Part shown: positions 24,756 to 35,270 of the stretch, one piece after another | Layout: each line of letters starts with the position of its first letter | How positions within the stretch are numbered: the first letter of the stretch is position 1 | DNA from: Actinomycetota bacterium | GTDB lineage: Bacteria; Actinomycetota; Aquicultoria; Subteraquimicrobiales; UBA9087 | Length of the DNA: 60,529 bases | Direction: 5' to 3' | NCBI GenBank assembly: GCA_030019215.1 | Contig: JASEEZ010000008.1 | Location: 1 to 60,529, forward strand | Translations under genes and position numbers: made by a program | Notes under the pieces: generated by a model | Databases searched by the model: none | Seen by the model: only the letters and a program-made list of their open reading frames with translations | Told to the model about the DNA's origin: nothing

Positions 24756-26108
24756 TCAAGATTTATTCTCACTTGGCCGGTCGCGCCCGCCTTTTAGCCT
24801 TTTCTCCAACGACTTGGCGTGAGCCTCCAGTCCCTCCACGCCGGCGATGATTCGCACCGCCTCTGCAACCTTCTTCAGCCCGGCCTCGTTGTAAAAGAGG
24901 ACACTGGACCTCTTAATGAAATCGTCCACCCCCAAGGGAGAATAAAAACGAGCGGTTCCACTCGTAGGCAGGATATGGCTCGGTCCGGCGATATAGTCAC
25001 CCACCGCCTCTGGACTGTAAGAACCCAAAAAGACCGCCCCGGCGTTTTCAACCTCCTCCAGCATCGCCAAGGGTTTTTTCACCATCAGCTCCAGGTGCTC
25101 GGGAGCGATCAGGTTGACCAATCTGAGAGCGGCCTTCATGGACGGCAGAAGGAAAATTCTCCCGTTGTTCTCGAGGGATTCCTTCGCTACTTCCCAGCGT
25201 TTGACCTCGCTCAGCTGCCTACTTAAAAGGGATTTTACCTCCTCGGCAACCTTGGCTGAGGTAGTTACCAAAACTGCCATTGCGTCGGGAGCATGTTCCG
25301 CTTGAGCCAGCATGTCCACGGCGATGAAAGAGGCATCCGCCTCCTCATCAGCTAGGACAACAACCTCGCTGGGACCGGCCAGCATATCTATGCCCACTTG
25401 ACCCACAACCAACTTTTTAGCTAAAGTCACGTAGATATTGCCCGGACCAGTTATCTTATCCACCTTCTTTATGCTCTCAGTCCCATAGGCCAGAGCAGCA
25501 ACGGCCTGAGCTCCCCCTACTTTGTAAATCTCCTCAACGCCCGCCTCTCTTGCCGCCACGAGGATGCCTGGATTGATTCCCCCTTCAGAGTTTGGTGGAA
25601 CACACATAGCCACCTCCTCCACGCCGGCCACTCTAGCTGGAATTGCATTCATCAGGACGGTGGAGGGATAGGAGGCCAGACCCCCGGGCACATAAATGCC
25701 CACTCGGGCGATAGGACGAACGAGCTGACCCAATAGAACGCCATCTTTTTCAGTGAAAAACCAGGAGTCCGTTCTCTGCCTTTCATGAAAAGATCTGATT
25801 CTATCCGTGGACAACCGAATGGCCTGAATGAAGCTCCCGTCCACAAGAGTGTAGGCTTTTTCGATCTCCTCTGGCTTTACCGCTATATTCCCCTTGAGAT
25901 CCACGCCGTCAAACTTCCTAGTATATTGGAAAAGAGCTTCGTCGCCCCTGCGGCGCACGTCAACCACAATATCCCGAACAACCTTCATGGCCCGCTCGTC
26001 TTCCAGGGAAGGTCGAGAAAGAAATTTCCTCACTTCCTCCTCATCAAAATCGACTCCTAGCTCGATAGTGGATATCATCTCCACCCCTTTCCCGTCTCTC
26101 AAGGCCAC
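24756..26108 (-). CDS. hisD: Histidinol dehydrogenase
   Basis: NAD- and Zn-dependent oxidation of histidinol to histidine, the last two steps of the pathway. The 450-aa sequence contains YVPGGLASYPSTVLMNAIPA, ITGPGNIYVTLAKKLV, DMLAGPSEVVVLAD, the catalytic and zinc-binding AQAEHAPDA, and IAPEHLEL. The extra first ten residues are not typical; an ATG at 26078 giving MISTIELGVDF, preceded by AAAGGGGTGG, is a good alternative start. It is the first recognisable his gene here, 46 nt behind dnaE. Confidence 0.96.
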   Translation of the reverse strand: MALRDGKGVEMISTIELGVDFDEEEVRKFLSRPSLEDERAMKVVRDIVVDVRRRGDEALFQYTRKFDGVDLKGNIAVKPEEIEKAYTLVDGSFIQAIRLSTDRIRSFHERQRTDSWFFTEKDGVLLGQLVRPIARVGIYVPGGLASYPSTVLMNAIPARVAGVEEVAMCVPPNSEGGINPGILVAAREAGVEEIYKVGGAQAVAALAYGTESIKKVDKITGPGNIYVTLAKKLVVGQVGIDMLAGPSEVVVLADEEADASFIAVDMLAQAEHAPDAMAVLVTTSAKVAEEVKSLLSRQLSEVKRWEVAKESLENNGRIFLLPSMKAALRLVNLIAPEHLELMVKKPLAMLEEVENAGAVFLGSYSPEAVGDYIAGPSHILPTSGTARFYSPLGVDDFIKRSSVLFYNEAGLKKVAEAVRIIAGVEGLEAHAKSLEKRLKGGRDRPSENKS

Positions 26109-26154
26109 CGCATCGGTTGGCCCAATCTACGACCCTGGACTTCGTCCCGGAGGG

Positions 26155-29100
26155 TCAACTCCGAAAGAGAGCAGCCCTTGGACCGAGTAGCTCTTTCAGC
26201 TCCGCAAAAAGGCCATTTTCGGTCGCCACTCTGTATTGGGAACCCAGACGAAAGGTGGTCGTCTTGTCCTTATCCTTGACTCGGATGTAAACCGGTGATT
26301 CCCCAGGATAGGTCCCCAAAACCGTCTTGAGGCGGTCGACGAGTTCCCTTTTAAAATTCTCGGCGGATAACTGGATGTAGAGAGCGGGCTCAACCCTCTC
26401 ATCGGCGCTCAAACCCTTAATCTCCTGAGCTATCACCTTAATGTTATCTTCCTTAATGTCTACCCGGCCCTTGACCAAAACCGCTCTATCTTCAGCGATC
26501 AGCTCACGATACCGCTGATAGGTGGAGGGAAAGACTATGACCTCCACTGAACCCTCGAGACCCTCAAGAGTCACGAAGACCATCATGTCACCCTTCCTGG
26601 TGGTAATGCGGCTGACTTTGGTTTCAATTCCTCCAATGACCACCGTGTTTCCATCTCTCTGCTCCGCGAGTTCACCGATGGATGTGCTCACCCTCGATCT
26701 TAAGATCTTCTCCATACCGAGGAGCGGGTGATCGGTGACGTACAAACCCAATATCTCTTTCTCATGAGCGAGGAGTTCTTCTTTGGGAAACTCCTCCATC
26801 TCCTCCCGCGGAGGAGCATGGGCAACATCCTGAGAAATGCCCTTCTCTTCAGAGAGGTCGAAAATGGTAAACTGTCCCACCTGTATATCACGCTGCCGAC
26901 GCAGCCCCGCCTCCATCGCCCGTTGATAAACACCCAATAGATACTTGCGAGTAAGGCCACAGAAGTCGAAGGCTCCTCCTTTTATCAGGCTCTCCAAGGC
27001 CCTCTTGTTCACCAAACTCAAATCCACTCTCTCGCAAAAACCATACAGGGATTTGAAGGGACCCTTGCTCTTACGAGCGTCGATGATGGCCTCGATGGCG
27101 CTGTCCCCGATGTTCCTCACCGCAGAAAGGCCGAATCTTATGGAATCGCCCACCACCGTGAAGTTTCTGAAACTCTCATTGACATCTGGGGGCATAACTT
27201 TAATCCCCAAACGTCTGCACTCGCTGACATACTGAGCAACCTTATCCTTGTTCTGCATCACGCTCGTGAGCAAGGCGGCCATGAACGCAACGGGACAATT
27301 TGCCTTCAGATAGGCGGTCTGATAGGAAATAACCGCATAGGCACAGCTGTGTGACTTGTTGAAGCCGTAACCAGCGAAATAAGCCATTAAATTAAAGGTT
27401 TCTTCCGCTACTGAAGCTGTCAAACCATTATTTACCGCACCTTTTATAAACTTTTCTCTTTGCTGCGCCAGAACCTCGGGCTTCTTCTTGCTCATCGCCC
27501 CCCTTAAAATATCCGCTTCGGCCATGGTAAAACCGGCTAGCTCGCTGGCAATCCGCATGACCTGCTCTTGATAGACAATGATCCCGTGGGTCTCCTTCAA
27601 AATGGGTTCCAGTAAAGGATGGGGATATTTGATGGGCTTCCTCCCGTGTTTTCTATCAACAAAGTCACTCACCATCCCGCTCCCCAGAGGACCCGGGCGA
27701 TAAAGCGCAAGGAGGCTCACGATGTCCTCGAAGGTAGATGGCTGTAAGTCCTTGAGAAGCGAACGCATGCCCGAGCTCTCAAGCTGGAATACTCCAATAC
27801 TCTCGCCCTTTTGGAGCATCCTGTAGGTCTTCTCGTCATCGAAGGGAATATTATCGATGTCCACATCGACACCCCTTGCCCGTTTGAGTATCTTTATGGC
27901 GTCCTCGATCACGGTGAGGGTGCGAAGCCCCAAGAAATCCATTTTGAGGAGACCGATCTTCTTTATGGCATCCATGTGATACTGGGTTACCGTCTCCGCC
28001 GCCTCCCCCTTTCTTTGAAGAGGGGTATACTCTGTTAGAGCATCCTGGGAGAGGACGACGCCGGCCGCGTGGATGGAGTCCTGCCTGGCCAAACCCTCCA
28101 AAGTCCTGGCAGTATCAAGTATGCGGCGGGTGGTATCGTCGTTTTCGTATTCCTGATTGAGCTCGGGAGATAGCCGTAAAGCATCATTGATAGTCATGCC
28201 GGGTGTCTCCGGAATCAGCTTGGCAATCTTGTCCACCCGACCATAAGGAACTCCAAACACCCTGCCGGCATCCCTGGTGGCCGCACGGGCGGCCATCGTC
28301 CCAAAGGTGATGATCTGAGCAACTTTTTCTTTACCATACTTACGCGCTACATAATCGATGACCTCGTCTCTCCGCTCGTAACAGAAGTCAATATCTATGT
28401 CGGGCATGCTGATCCGCTCGGGATTAAGAAAGCGCTCGAAGAGAAGGCCATGCGCGAGAGGGTCGACATTAGTTATCCCCAGCACATAGGAGACGATACT
28501 TCCCGCCGCACTACCCCGGCCCGGACCGACCCGTATCCCGTTCTCTTTAGCAAATTTGACAAAATCCCAAACCACCAGGAAATAACCGGAAAAACCGGTC
28601 TTCTTGATGACATCCAATTCATGCTTTAGCTGTTCTCTGATCGCCGGCGTGACCTCCTTGTACCGCTTTTTGACCCCCTCCTCACACAACTTTTCCAGAT
28701 AGGAGTCAAGATCGTAGTCGGCCGGGACCTCATAATTAGGCAGCAAAATTTGTTCAAAATCGAGGGAGACGTTACATCGCTCCGCGATCCTTAAGGTGTT
28801 CTCAAGGACCTCGGGGCAGTCGGGAAAAACCTCCTCCATCTCCTGGGGAGACTTGAGGAAAAACTCATCCGACTTGAATCTTAACCGGTCCTCTTCCTCA
28901 ACCGTGGAACCGGTTTGAATACAAAGAAGGGCGTCGTGAGCAACATTATCCGAGCGGTAGGTGTAGTGAACATCGTTCGTGGCCACCAGGGGAACTCCCA
29001 ATTTAGAGGAGATCCCCCTCAACGATTCGTTGACCTGTTTCTGCCCATCCAGTCCCTGATCTTGGATCTCCAGAAAGAAGTTACCCTCTCCGAAGATATC

Positions 29101-29595
29101 CCTGAGTTCTATGGCAACTCGCTCGGCTTGTTCCATCCGTCCAGCCTGGATCAACTTGGCCGCTTCCCCCGTTATGCACCCGCTGAGAGCAATCAGGCCC
29201 CGGTGATAGCTTCGCAACAACTCCTTATCAACGCGAGGCTTGTAATAGTATCCCTCAAAGAACCCCAAAGTAACCAGGCGCATCAGATTCTTGTAGCCTT
29301 CTTTGCTCTCAGCGAGTAAAACAAGATGATAAGGAGAATCCTCCTTGCGGGAGGATTTCTCGAATCTGCTGCGGGGGGCGACGTAAACCTCACAACCCAA
29401 TATGGGTTTTACTCCATATCGGTGGGCGATCTCGTAGAAATCGATGGTTCCATACATCACACCATGATCGGTGAGAGCCAGAGCGGGCATCCCAAGTTCC
29501 TTGGCCCTCTTGACCAAATCTTCCAACCGAGCCGCCCCGTCGAGTAGAGAATACTCCGAATGTGTGTGAAGATGCACAAAACCGGCCATTACCAC
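26155..29595 (-). CDS. dnaE: DNA polymerase III alpha subunit
   Basis: Main replicative polymerase of the DnaE1 type, 1146 aa. The N-terminal PHP domain has VHLHTHSEYSLLDGA and ALTDHGVMYG. The catalytic palm contains GPGRGSAAGSIVSY and the PDIDIDF aspartates. The finger/thumb region has GYGFNKSHSCAYA, and the C-terminal OB fold spans TVVIGGIETKVSRITTRKG. The ATG at 29589 (AGGGGTGG upstream) may be the true start, two codons into the frame. It lies between the HIT gene, which ends in a terminator, and hisD, so dnaE probably has its own promoter and may read into the his genes. Confidence 0.97.
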   Translation of the reverse strand: MVMAGFVHLHTHSEYSLLDGAARLEDLVKRAKELGMPALALTDHGVMYGTIDFYEIAHRYGVKPILGCEVYVAPRSRFEKSSRKEDSPYHLVLLAESKEGYKNLMRLVTLGFFEGYYYKPRVDKELLRSYHRGLIALSGCITGEAAKLIQAGRMEQAERVAIELRDIFGEGNFFLEIQDQGLDGQKQVNESLRGISSKLGVPLVATNDVHYTYRSDNVAHDALLCIQTGSTVEEEDRLRFKSDEFFLKSPQEMEEVFPDCPEVLENTLRIAERCNVSLDFEQILLPNYEVPADYDLDSYLEKLCEEGVKKRYKEVTPAIREQLKHELDVIKKTGFSGYFLVVWDFVKFAKENGIRVGPGRGSAAGSIVSYVLGITNVDPLAHGLLFERFLNPERISMPDIDIDFCYERRDEVIDYVARKYGKEKVAQIITFGTMAARAATRDAGRVFGVPYGRVDKIAKLIPETPGMTINDALRLSPELNQEYENDDTTRRILDTARTLEGLARQDSIHAAGVVLSQDALTEYTPLQRKGEAAETVTQYHMDAIKKIGLLKMDFLGLRTLTVIEDAIKILKRARGVDVDIDNIPFDDEKTYRMLQKGESIGVFQLESSGMRSLLKDLQPSTFEDIVSLLALYRPGPLGSGMVSDFVDRKHGRKPIKYPHPLLEPILKETHGIIVYQEQVMRIASELAGFTMAEADILRGAMSKKKPEVLAQQREKFIKGAVNNGLTASVAEETFNLMAYFAGYGFNKSHSCAYAVISYQTAYLKANCPVAFMAALLTSVMQNKDKVAQYVSECRRLGIKVMPPDVNESFRNFTVVGDSIRFGLSAVRNIGDSAIEAIIDARKSKGPFKSLYGFCERVDLSLVNKRALESLIKGGAFDFCGLTRKYLLGVYQRAMEAGLRRQRDIQVGQFTIFDLSEEKGISQDVAHAPPREEMEEFPKEELLAHEKEILGLYVTDHPLLGMEKILRSRVSTSIGELAEQRDGNTVVIGGIETKVSRITTRKGDMMVFVTLEGLEGSVEVIVFPSTYQRYRELIAEDRAVLVKGRVDIKEDNIKVIAQEIKGLSADERVEPALYIQLSAENFKRELVDRLKTVLGTYPGESPVYIRVKDKDKTTTFRLGSQYRVATENGLFAELKELLGPRAALFRS

Positions 29596-29676
29596 CCCTC
29601 AAAATTCTCCTATTAATTCTATCACAGGGCACCCGGAAATTACCGTAGCTTTCTCGATAAAATAGAAATTATCGAC

Positions 29677-29702
29677 AAAAATAAAAGGACTCAAAGAGTC
29701 CC
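29677..29702 (-). terminator. Intrinsic terminator after the HIT gene
   Basis: On the leftward strand a GGACTC-TTT-GAGTCC hairpin (29687-29701) is followed by TTTTATTTTT. It closes the ilv-leu-cimA-FAH-HIT string before dnaE. Confidence 0.8.
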
Positions 29703-29738
29703 CCATGATGATCATTGATGCCCCTGCGGGCAAAACTG

Positions 29739-30215
29739 TTAAAGGGCGGCTAAAAGTTTCTCATAGGTGGATTGCAAAAGTTCCGGAATGACCCTCGTAT
29801 CCGCAGTTAAAGGCATAAAATTGGTATCCCCCTCCCATCGGGGAACCACATGGACATGGACATGATCTTTCACTCCGGCCCCGGCCACCTTCCCAACATT
29901 CATTCCCACATTGAAACCATCTGGGTTCAGAGCCTTTCGTTGAACCTTCATGCTTCTCTTGACGAGCTGAATCAACTCGGTGAGCTCGTTGCCAGTGAGG
30001 CCATTGAGGTCCGGAACATGCCGAAAGGGGGCGACCATCAAATGCCCATTGTTGTAGGGGTAGATGTTCAACATGATGAAACAGGCTTTACCTCGATGAA
30101 GAATATAGTTCTCCCTATCTCTCTTTTCAGCAAGCCCATCGCAGAAGATGCATCCTTTGGGTTCCTCACTCAAGATGTACTCCATCCTCCAGGGTCTCCA
30201 AAGATAATCCATCAA
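29739..30215 (-). CDS. HIT-family nucleotide hydrolase/phosphorylase
   Basis: A 158-aa histidine-triad protein of the Ap4A-type branch. The catalytic triad HVHVHVVPRW is near residues 117-126. CIFCDGLAEK gives a Cys-x2-Cys near the N-terminus, and NIYPYNNGHLMVAPFRH is the nucleotide-binding strand. Such proteins hydrolyse or phosphorolyse dinucleoside polyphosphates or nucleoside phosphoramidates. It is 17 nt downstream of the FAH-family gene and is the last gene before a terminator. Confidence 0.9.
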   Translation of the reverse strand: MMDYLWRPWRMEYILSEEPKGCIFCDGLAEKRDRENYILHRGKACFIMLNIYPYNNGHLMVAPFRHVPDLNGLTGNELTELIQLVKRSMKVQRKALNPDGFNVGMNVGKVAGAGVKDHVHVHVVPRWEGDTNFMPLTADTRVIPELLQSTYEKLLAAL

Positions 30216-30232
30216 ACATCAACCCGAAGCTC

Positions 30233-30991
30233 TCATCCGCTGACAACCTTGTTTCTTAAAACCCCAATCCCCGCGATCTTGACCTCGACGGTGTCGCCCA
30301 CCCGCATGGGGCCGACGCCCGGCGGAGTTCCAGTCATGATCACATCGCCAGGAAAGAGGGTCATCACTTTAGAAACAAAACTGACTAACTCCTGGACGCT
30401 GAAAATCATATTCGAAGTCGAAGAGGACTGTTTCACCTCCCCGTTTAAAAGCAACTCGATGTGGAGATCGGCCGGGTTGACCTCCGTTTCAATCCAGGGG
30501 CCAATGGGAGAAAAGGTATCGAAGCTCTTTGCCCGGGTCCATTGAACGTCTTTCCTCTGCAGATCGCGGGCAGTGACATCGTTCGCACAAGTATAACCGA
30601 GGATGTGGCGCTGACAATCCTCAACCGAAACATTCTTTATTTTGTCCTTTATCACCACACCCAATTCGGCTTCGTAATCGAGCTGGCTGGTCATCTTCGG
30701 ATAGACAATCTCCTCATCAGGTCCCAGAAGAGAGGTGGAGGGTTTCATAAATATTATGGGTTCATCGGGAATGGGCATCTTCAGTTCGTGGGCATGGTCG
30801 ATGTAGTTTAATCCCACCGCAACGATCTTGGACGGCGAAACGGGAGCCAAAAGCCTCACATCATCGAGAGAAATTTTTTCCTCTCCAACAACAAAATCGC
30901 CGAAGGGGTTCTCTTTTATGACCCTGATGGCTTCCCCTTCGACGACCCCATGCAGAGACGCTGAGTCGGAAAGAAAGCGCACGATCTTCAT
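30233..30991 (-). CDS. Fumarylacetoacetate hydrolase-family protein
   Basis: A 252-aa FAH-fold enzyme with [15 protein letters not shown] and the metal-binding series [33 protein letters not shown] and [14 protein letters not shown]. Such proteins act as acylpyruvate hydrolases, oxaloacetate decarboxylases or related beta-diketone hydrolases, and sequence alone does not choose. It overlaps cimA by 4 nt and so is co-translated with branched-chain amino-acid genes. A housekeeping 2-oxoacid clean-up role is possible but unproven. Confidence 0.9.
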   Translation of the reverse strand: MKIVRFLSDSASLHGVVEGEAIRVIKENPFGDFVVGEEKISLDDVRLLAPVSPSKIVAVGLNYIDHAHELKMPIPDEPIIFMKPSTSLLGPDEEIVYPKMTSQLDYEAELGVVIKDKIKNVSVEDCQRHILGYTCANDVTARDLQRKDVQWTRAKSFDTFSPIGPWIETEVNPADLHIELLLNGEVKQSSSTSNMIFSVQELVSFVSKVMTLFPGDVIMTGTPPGVGPMRVGDTVEVKIAGIGVLRNKVVSG

Positions 30992-32628
30992 GGTCTATCC
31001 CCACGCTTCACCCTTTTTTGCTTCTCGACTTTCTTTTCCAATCCCTCTTTCACATGCATGAGCCCATACTCGATGCTGTCAACCAAGGCCTCCCAACTGG
31101 CCTCAATGATGTTCTCATGCACACCGACGGTTCCCCACGTCTTTTCACCATCAGTGGACTCGATGAGCACTCGGACCACGGCGGCCGTGCCCCTCTTGGC
31201 ATTTATGATTCGCACCTTGTAATCGGACAGACTTATCCTCTCAAGAGCCGGATATATTCTGGCGATGGCCTTGCGCAGAGCATTATCGAGGGCATTGACC
31301 GGGCCATTCCCCTCAGCAAACTCAACTAGCCTTTTGCCCCCCACCCACACTTTGACCACGGCTTCCGTCTTCGGGTGAGCTTCCCCCGAGCGCGTGACGG
31401 TCACCGTATAATCCCTGAGCTTAAAAAGAGGTCTGTAAGAGCCGGTGCTCTTTCTCAGGAGTATTTCAAAGGAACCATCGGCCGCCTCGAAGTGATACCC
31501 TCGGTACTCGAGCTTTTTCAATTTCTTGAGTATGGCTGCGGCCTGCTCTGGCTTATTCGATAGATCGATGCCAATCTCTTTCGCTTTGTGAACAATGGCC
31601 CCTGCGCCCGCCTGTTCCGAGATCAAAACCCTCTGAAGATTTCCCACCAGAGCGGGATCTATATGCTCATAGGCTCTCTTTTGCCGCATTATGGCACTGA
31701 CGTGTACTCCACCCTTGTGAGCAAAGGCACTCTCCCCCACAAAGGGCTGGTGAGGATCGGGCACCACGTTGGCGACCTCGCTTACATGATGAGCAACCTC
31801 ACTTAACAGAGCCAATTTATCCTCGCTAAGACAGGGTATACCCATCTTGAGAACTAGGTTGGGGATTATGGAAATCAGGTTGGCATTGCCACAACGTTCC
31901 CCGTAACCGCTGATGGTACCCTGTACGTGGACGACCCCCGCCTCGACCGCAGCGAGCGTGTTCGCCACGGCACAGTCCGAGTCGTTGTGGGCGTGGATAC
32001 CCAGAGGAATGGAGACCAGGGGTTTTACCTCCGCAACAATGGATTTCACCTGGGCGGGGAGGGAACCACCGTTGCTGTCGCAAAGGACTATGCAATCGGC
32101 GCCGGCCTCTTCAGCGACTTTGATGGTTCTCAGAGCATATTCGGGATTGGCCCTGTACCCGTCGAAGAAGTGTTCGGCATCATAGATCACCTCAAGTCCA
32201 CGCTTTTTCAAAAAACCAACCGAGTCGGCGATCATCTTCAAATTGTCGTCGAGAGTGGTGATGAGGATGTGGGTCACATGCAAGTCCCAACTCTTTCCGA
32301 AAATGCAAACGGTGCTCGTACCTGCCTTGACAAGTTGCTTCAAATTTTTATCCTTCGCGGCGAGAACCCCCTTATGCCGCGTGCTACCGAAGGCAACCAC
32401 CGTGGCATTCTTGAGATCAAATCCCTTAACTCTCTTGAAATACTCGATGTCCTTCGGATTCGAGCCAGGCCAACCTCCCTCGATGTAATGGATGCCAAGC
32501 TCGTCAAGCTTGGAGGTAACTTTCAGTTTATCCTCCACGGAAAAAGAAAGCCCCTCTCTTTGGGCTCCATCCCGAAGCGTTGTGTCGTATAACTTTACCT
32601 CTACCTTGGATTTTGTCATTTTGATCAC
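30988..32628 (-). CDS. cimA: (R)-citramalate synthase
   Basis: Condenses pyruvate and acetyl-CoA to citramalate, giving 2-oxobutyrate for isoleucine without threonine deaminase. The 546-aa protein has the DRE-TIM catalytic start [14 protein letters not shown], the metal motif [13 protein letters not shown], and a C-terminal allosteric LeuA dimer domain (from about 400, KLRDYTVTV onward). [11 protein letters not shown] and the [10 protein letters not shown] segment separate it from the canonical LeuA at 36724-38232. LeuC, LeuD and LeuB nearby can process both citramalate and isopropylmalate. Confidence 0.93.
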   Translation of the reverse strand: MIKMTKSKVEVKLYDTTLRDGAQREGLSFSVEDKLKVTSKLDELGIHYIEGGWPGSNPKDIEYFKRVKGFDLKNATVVAFGSTRHKGVLAAKDKNLKQLVKAGTSTVCIFGKSWDLHVTHILITTLDDNLKMIADSVGFLKKRGLEVIYDAEHFFDGYRANPEYALRTIKVAEEAGADCIVLCDSNGGSLPAQVKSIVAEVKPLVSIPLGIHAHNDSDCAVANTLAAVEAGVVHVQGTISGYGERCGNANLISIIPNLVLKMGIPCLSEDKLALLSEVAHHVSEVANVVPDPHQPFVGESAFAHKGGVHVSAIMRQKRAYEHIDPALVGNLQRVLISEQAGAGAIVHKAKEIGIDLSNKPEQAAAILKKLKKLEYRGYHFEAADGSFEILLRKSTGSYRPLFKLRDYTVTVTRSGEAHPKTEAVVKVWVGGKRLVEFAEGNGPVNALDNALRKAIARIYPALERISLSDYKVRIINAKRGTAAVVRVLIESTDGEKTWGTVGVHENIIEASWEALVDSIEYGLMHVKEGLEKKVEKQKRVKRGDRP

Positions 32629-32671
32629 ACTTTACTTCAAAGGAACTAAGGCGCAAACCTTACTCCCCCAT

Positions 32672-33586
32672 TTACACGAATTCCAGCCAACTCAGATACT
32701 TTTCGTCTTCACCCCTTACTATTGTATAAAATCTATCCTGCAACTTTCTAGTAATGGGGCCAGGCTCACCGGTGGGTCTGTTGTCAATCTCCCGAATGGG
32801 GACGATCTCCGCCGCCGTACCAGTGAAGAAAACCTCATCGGCAAAGTAGAGATCCGATCTGACGAGGTCCTTTTCCACAACCTGATAACCAATATCCGCA
32901 GCGATCTTCATAACGGTATCCCGCGTGATACCCTCGAGAACGCTCGCCCCGGTGGAGGGAGTGTAGATGATGCCATCCCTGATCACAAAGATATTCTCCC
33001 CGGATCCCTCCGAAACCATCCCCTTGGAATCCAGGAGAATCGCCTCGTCGTATTCGCTGAAGACAGCCTCTATCTTGGCTAAGATGGAGTTGATGTACTG
33101 TCCGGTTGCCTTTGCCGCGGGAGGCAAAGAATTTGGCTCTATCCTTCTGAAGGAAGATACCTTGGCTCGAATACCCTTCTTTATCCCCTCTTCTCCGAGG
33201 TAAGCACCCCAGGGCCAAACGGCGATGGCCACATCCACCGGTGCATTCATGGGATACAGACCCATCTCACCGTAACCACGGTAGGCTATTGGTCGGATGT
33301 AGCACCCATCCAGTTTGTTCACCTTGATAAGTTCCTTTGTGGCTTCAGCGAGTTCAGCAACGGTATAAGAGAGCTCCATGAAGTAAATCCTGGCGGAACG
33401 CTCCATCCTCTTTAGGTGATCGGTGAGACGAAAAACGGCCGTCCCCCTGACGGTCTTGTAGGCTCTGATGCCCTCAAAAACACCCGAACCATAGTGAAGA
33501 GCATGGGTCAAGATATGGACTTTCGCCTCACCCCAGTCCACCAACTTTCCATTCATCCATATTTTTTCGACCTTTTGTATGGGCAT
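32672..33586 (-). CDS. ilvE: Branched-chain amino-acid aminotransferase
   Basis: Fold-type IV PLP aminotransferase making Leu, Ile and Val from their keto acids with glutamate. The 304-aa protein has VHILTHALHYGSGVFEGIRAY at the N-terminus, CYIRPIAYRGYGEMGL, the VSEGSGENIFVIRDG signature, and FFTGTAAEIVPI near the end. It sits between cimA and leuB, fitting the final step for all three branched-chain amino acids in this cluster. Confidence 0.96.
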   Translation of the reverse strand: MPIQKVEKIWMNGKLVDWGEAKVHILTHALHYGSGVFEGIRAYKTVRGTAVFRLTDHLKRMERSARIYFMELSYTVAELAEATKELIKVNKLDGCYIRPIAYRGYGEMGLYPMNAPVDVAIAVWPWGAYLGEEGIKKGIRAKVSSFRRIEPNSLPPAAKATGQYINSILAKIEAVFSEYDEAILLDSKGMVSEGSGENIFVIRDGIIYTPSTGASVLEGITRDTVMKIAADIGYQVVEKDLVRSDLYFADEVFFTGTAAEIVPIREIDNRPTGEPGPITRKLQDRFYTIVRGEDEKYLSWLEFV

Positions 33587-33676
33587 TCACGAACCTCCGT
33601 TCCAGTTTCTTAGTCACGTGGTTACATGTTACATAGATGCTTTGTGCAAGTCATTTTTAACCACGTCACCAGGCAT
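33587..33676. repeat. leuB-ilvE spacer with repeat phrases
   Basis: Carries CTTAGTCACGTGGTTACATG and, further on, AACCACGTCACC and CTACGTCACAATGTAACC, a partly self-complementary arrangement akin to the hisB-hisH spacer. The leuB stop TAG lies inside it. No gene is visible. Confidence 0.5.
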
Positions 33677-34765
33677 CTACGTCACAATGTAACCAGCAAC
33701 CATATCTCCAACCTCGGTGGTAGTATATCCCATCTGGCCGGCCGAGAGGCTCTTCAGCTTCTCGCTGGTGACCTTGGTGATCGCTTTCTCCACGAGATCG
33801 GCGGCCCCTTTTTCCCCCAGAAAATCCAACATCATTTGAGCAGCAGAAATTGCTGCCAACGGGTTGATCACATTTTTACCAGCATACTTGGGAGCAGAAC
33901 CGCCGATGGGCTCAAACATGGAAACGCCTTCGGGATTAATATTCGCCCCGGCAGCGATACCCATTCCACCTTGAATCATCGCACCCAAATCGGTAATGAT
34001 GTCGCCGAACATATTGTCGGTGACGATAACATCAAACCATTCTGGATTTTTCACAAACCACATGCAGATGGCATCAACGTGGGCATAGTCCGTTTTTATA
34101 TCGGGGTATTTCTCGGCCACCCGATAAAAGACCCGCTCCCACAAATCCCAGGCATAGGTCAGAACATTCGTCTTGCCGCAGAGCATGAGTTTCTTCTCCT
34201 TATTCCTCTCTCGACAGTACTCGAAGGCGAATCTGATGCATCTCTCCACGCCCTTCCACGTGTTTATGCTCTCCTGCACGGCAACCTCATCGGGTGTATT
34301 TTTCTTCTCAAATCTCCCAGCACCGCTGTACAGACCCTCAGTGTTCTCCCTCACGACAACAAAATCGATGTCTTCGGGACCCTTGCCCTTGATCGGCGTC
34401 TCCACGCCGGGATAAAGCTTCACCGGTCTCAAATTCACGTATTGGTCCAGGGTAAATCTTATCTTCAGTAGTACTCCTCGTTCCAATATACCCGGCCTTA
34501 CATCAGGATGACCGATAGCGCCGAGATAGAGGGCATCCAGCTGCTTGAATTCGTCGAGCGCCGAATCGGGCAGAACCTCCCCCGTTCTCAGATACCTTTC
34601 TCCCCCGAAATCATAGTGGACAAACTCGCACTCAAATCCGGTCGCCTCGCCCACTGCCTGAAGAACCTTTAGACCCTCCCGAACAACCTCTGGACCAGTG
34701 CCATCTCCAGGTATAACACCGATTTTATATCGCCCTTCGCCCTTCGCCCTTCGCCCTTCGTTCAT
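33677..34765 (-). CDS. leuB: 3-isopropylmalate dehydrogenase
   Basis: NAD-dependent oxidative decarboxylation of 3-isopropylmalate, and by homology of 3-methylmalate. It has [15 protein letters not shown], the [13 protein letters not shown] motif and [18 protein letters not shown] with the metal aspartates, then [14 protein letters not shown]. The conserved domain begins at [10 protein letters not shown]. The preceding residues [10 protein letters not shown] are read from four tandem GAAGGGC heptads. I choose the ATG at 34765, 4 nt beyond the leuD stop; a TTG at 34780 is also in frame. About 362 aa. Confidence 0.95.
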   Translation of the reverse strand: MNEGRRAKGEGRYKIGVIPGDGTGPEVVREGLKVLQAVGEATGFECEFVHYDFGGERYLRTGEVLPDSALDEFKQLDALYLGAIGHPDVRPGILERGVLLKIRFTLDQYVNLRPVKLYPGVETPIKGKGPEDIDFVVVRENTEGLYSGAGRFEKKNTPDEVAVQESINTWKGVERCIRFAFEYCRERNKEKKLMLCGKTNVLTYAWDLWERVFYRVAEKYPDIKTDYAHVDAICMWFVKNPEWFDVIVTDNMFGDIITDLGAMIQGGMGIAAGANINPEGVSMFEPIGGSAPKYAGKNVINPLAAISAAQMMLDFLGEKGAADLVEKAITKVTSEKLKSLSAGQMGYTTTEVGDMVAGYIVT

Positions 34766-34787
34766 ACTTTCACCCTTCAACCTTCAA
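34732..34787. repeat. Eight-unit heptad array across the leuD-leuB junction
   Basis: On the leftward strand: TTGAAGG, TTGAAGG, GTGAAAG, TATGAAC, then four GAAGGGC. The first units encode the last codons and TGA of leuD, the fourth contains the leuB ATG, and the last four encode the first leuB residues. Gain or loss of one 7-nt unit inside leuB would shift its reading frame. Confidence 0.88.
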
Positions 34788-35270
34788 CTTCGCTCGGACG
34801 TAATTTATCAGACCTCCGCTCTCGATTATCTCCCGCACGAAGGGGGGAAAGGGAGTGATCTTAAAAACTACTCCCCTAGTGAGATTGGTAATTTCTCCTT
34901 TTTCCGTATCAACCCTCACATCGTCCCCTGCGTCGATTCCATTCACAGCCTCGGGGCACTCATAAATGGGAAGACCCATATTGATGGCATTCCTGTAAAA
35001 TATCCTGGCAAAGGACTTGGCGATGACACAGGAAACCCCGGCCCCCTTGATGGCTATCGGTGCATGTTCCCTTGATGAACCGCAACCGAAGTTCTCCTCC
35101 GCAATCAAAACATCGCCCAGCTTTACCCGCGAGACGAAACCCGGATCGAGATCCTCCAAACAATGTCCGGCGAGCTGATCCGGATCAGAGGTCGTCAGAT
35201 ATCTGGCCGGAATTATGACATCCGTATCCACATCCCTGCCATATTTATGCGCTCTACCCTGGTAAATCAT
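34770..35270 (-). CDS. leuD: 3-isopropylmalate dehydratase small subunit
   Basis: Small swivelling subunit of isopropylmalate isomerase. The 166-aa protein begins MIYQGRAHKYGRDVDTDVIIPARYL. It contains the substrate-binding ENFGCGSSREHAPIA and the SFARIFYRNAINMGL motif. This short form and the separate LeuC match the HacB/LeuD2-like type common in archaea and many bacteria. Its 3' end lies in the heptad array shared with leuB. Confidence 0.95.
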   Translation of the reverse strand: MIYQGRAHKYGRDVDTDVIIPARYLTTSDPDQLAGHCLEDLDPGFVSRVKLGDVLIAEENFGCGSSREHAPIAIKGAGVSCVIAKSFARIFYRNAINMGLPIYECPEAVNGIDAGDDVRVDTEKGEITNLTRGVVFKITPFPPFVREIIESGGLINYVRAKLKVEG

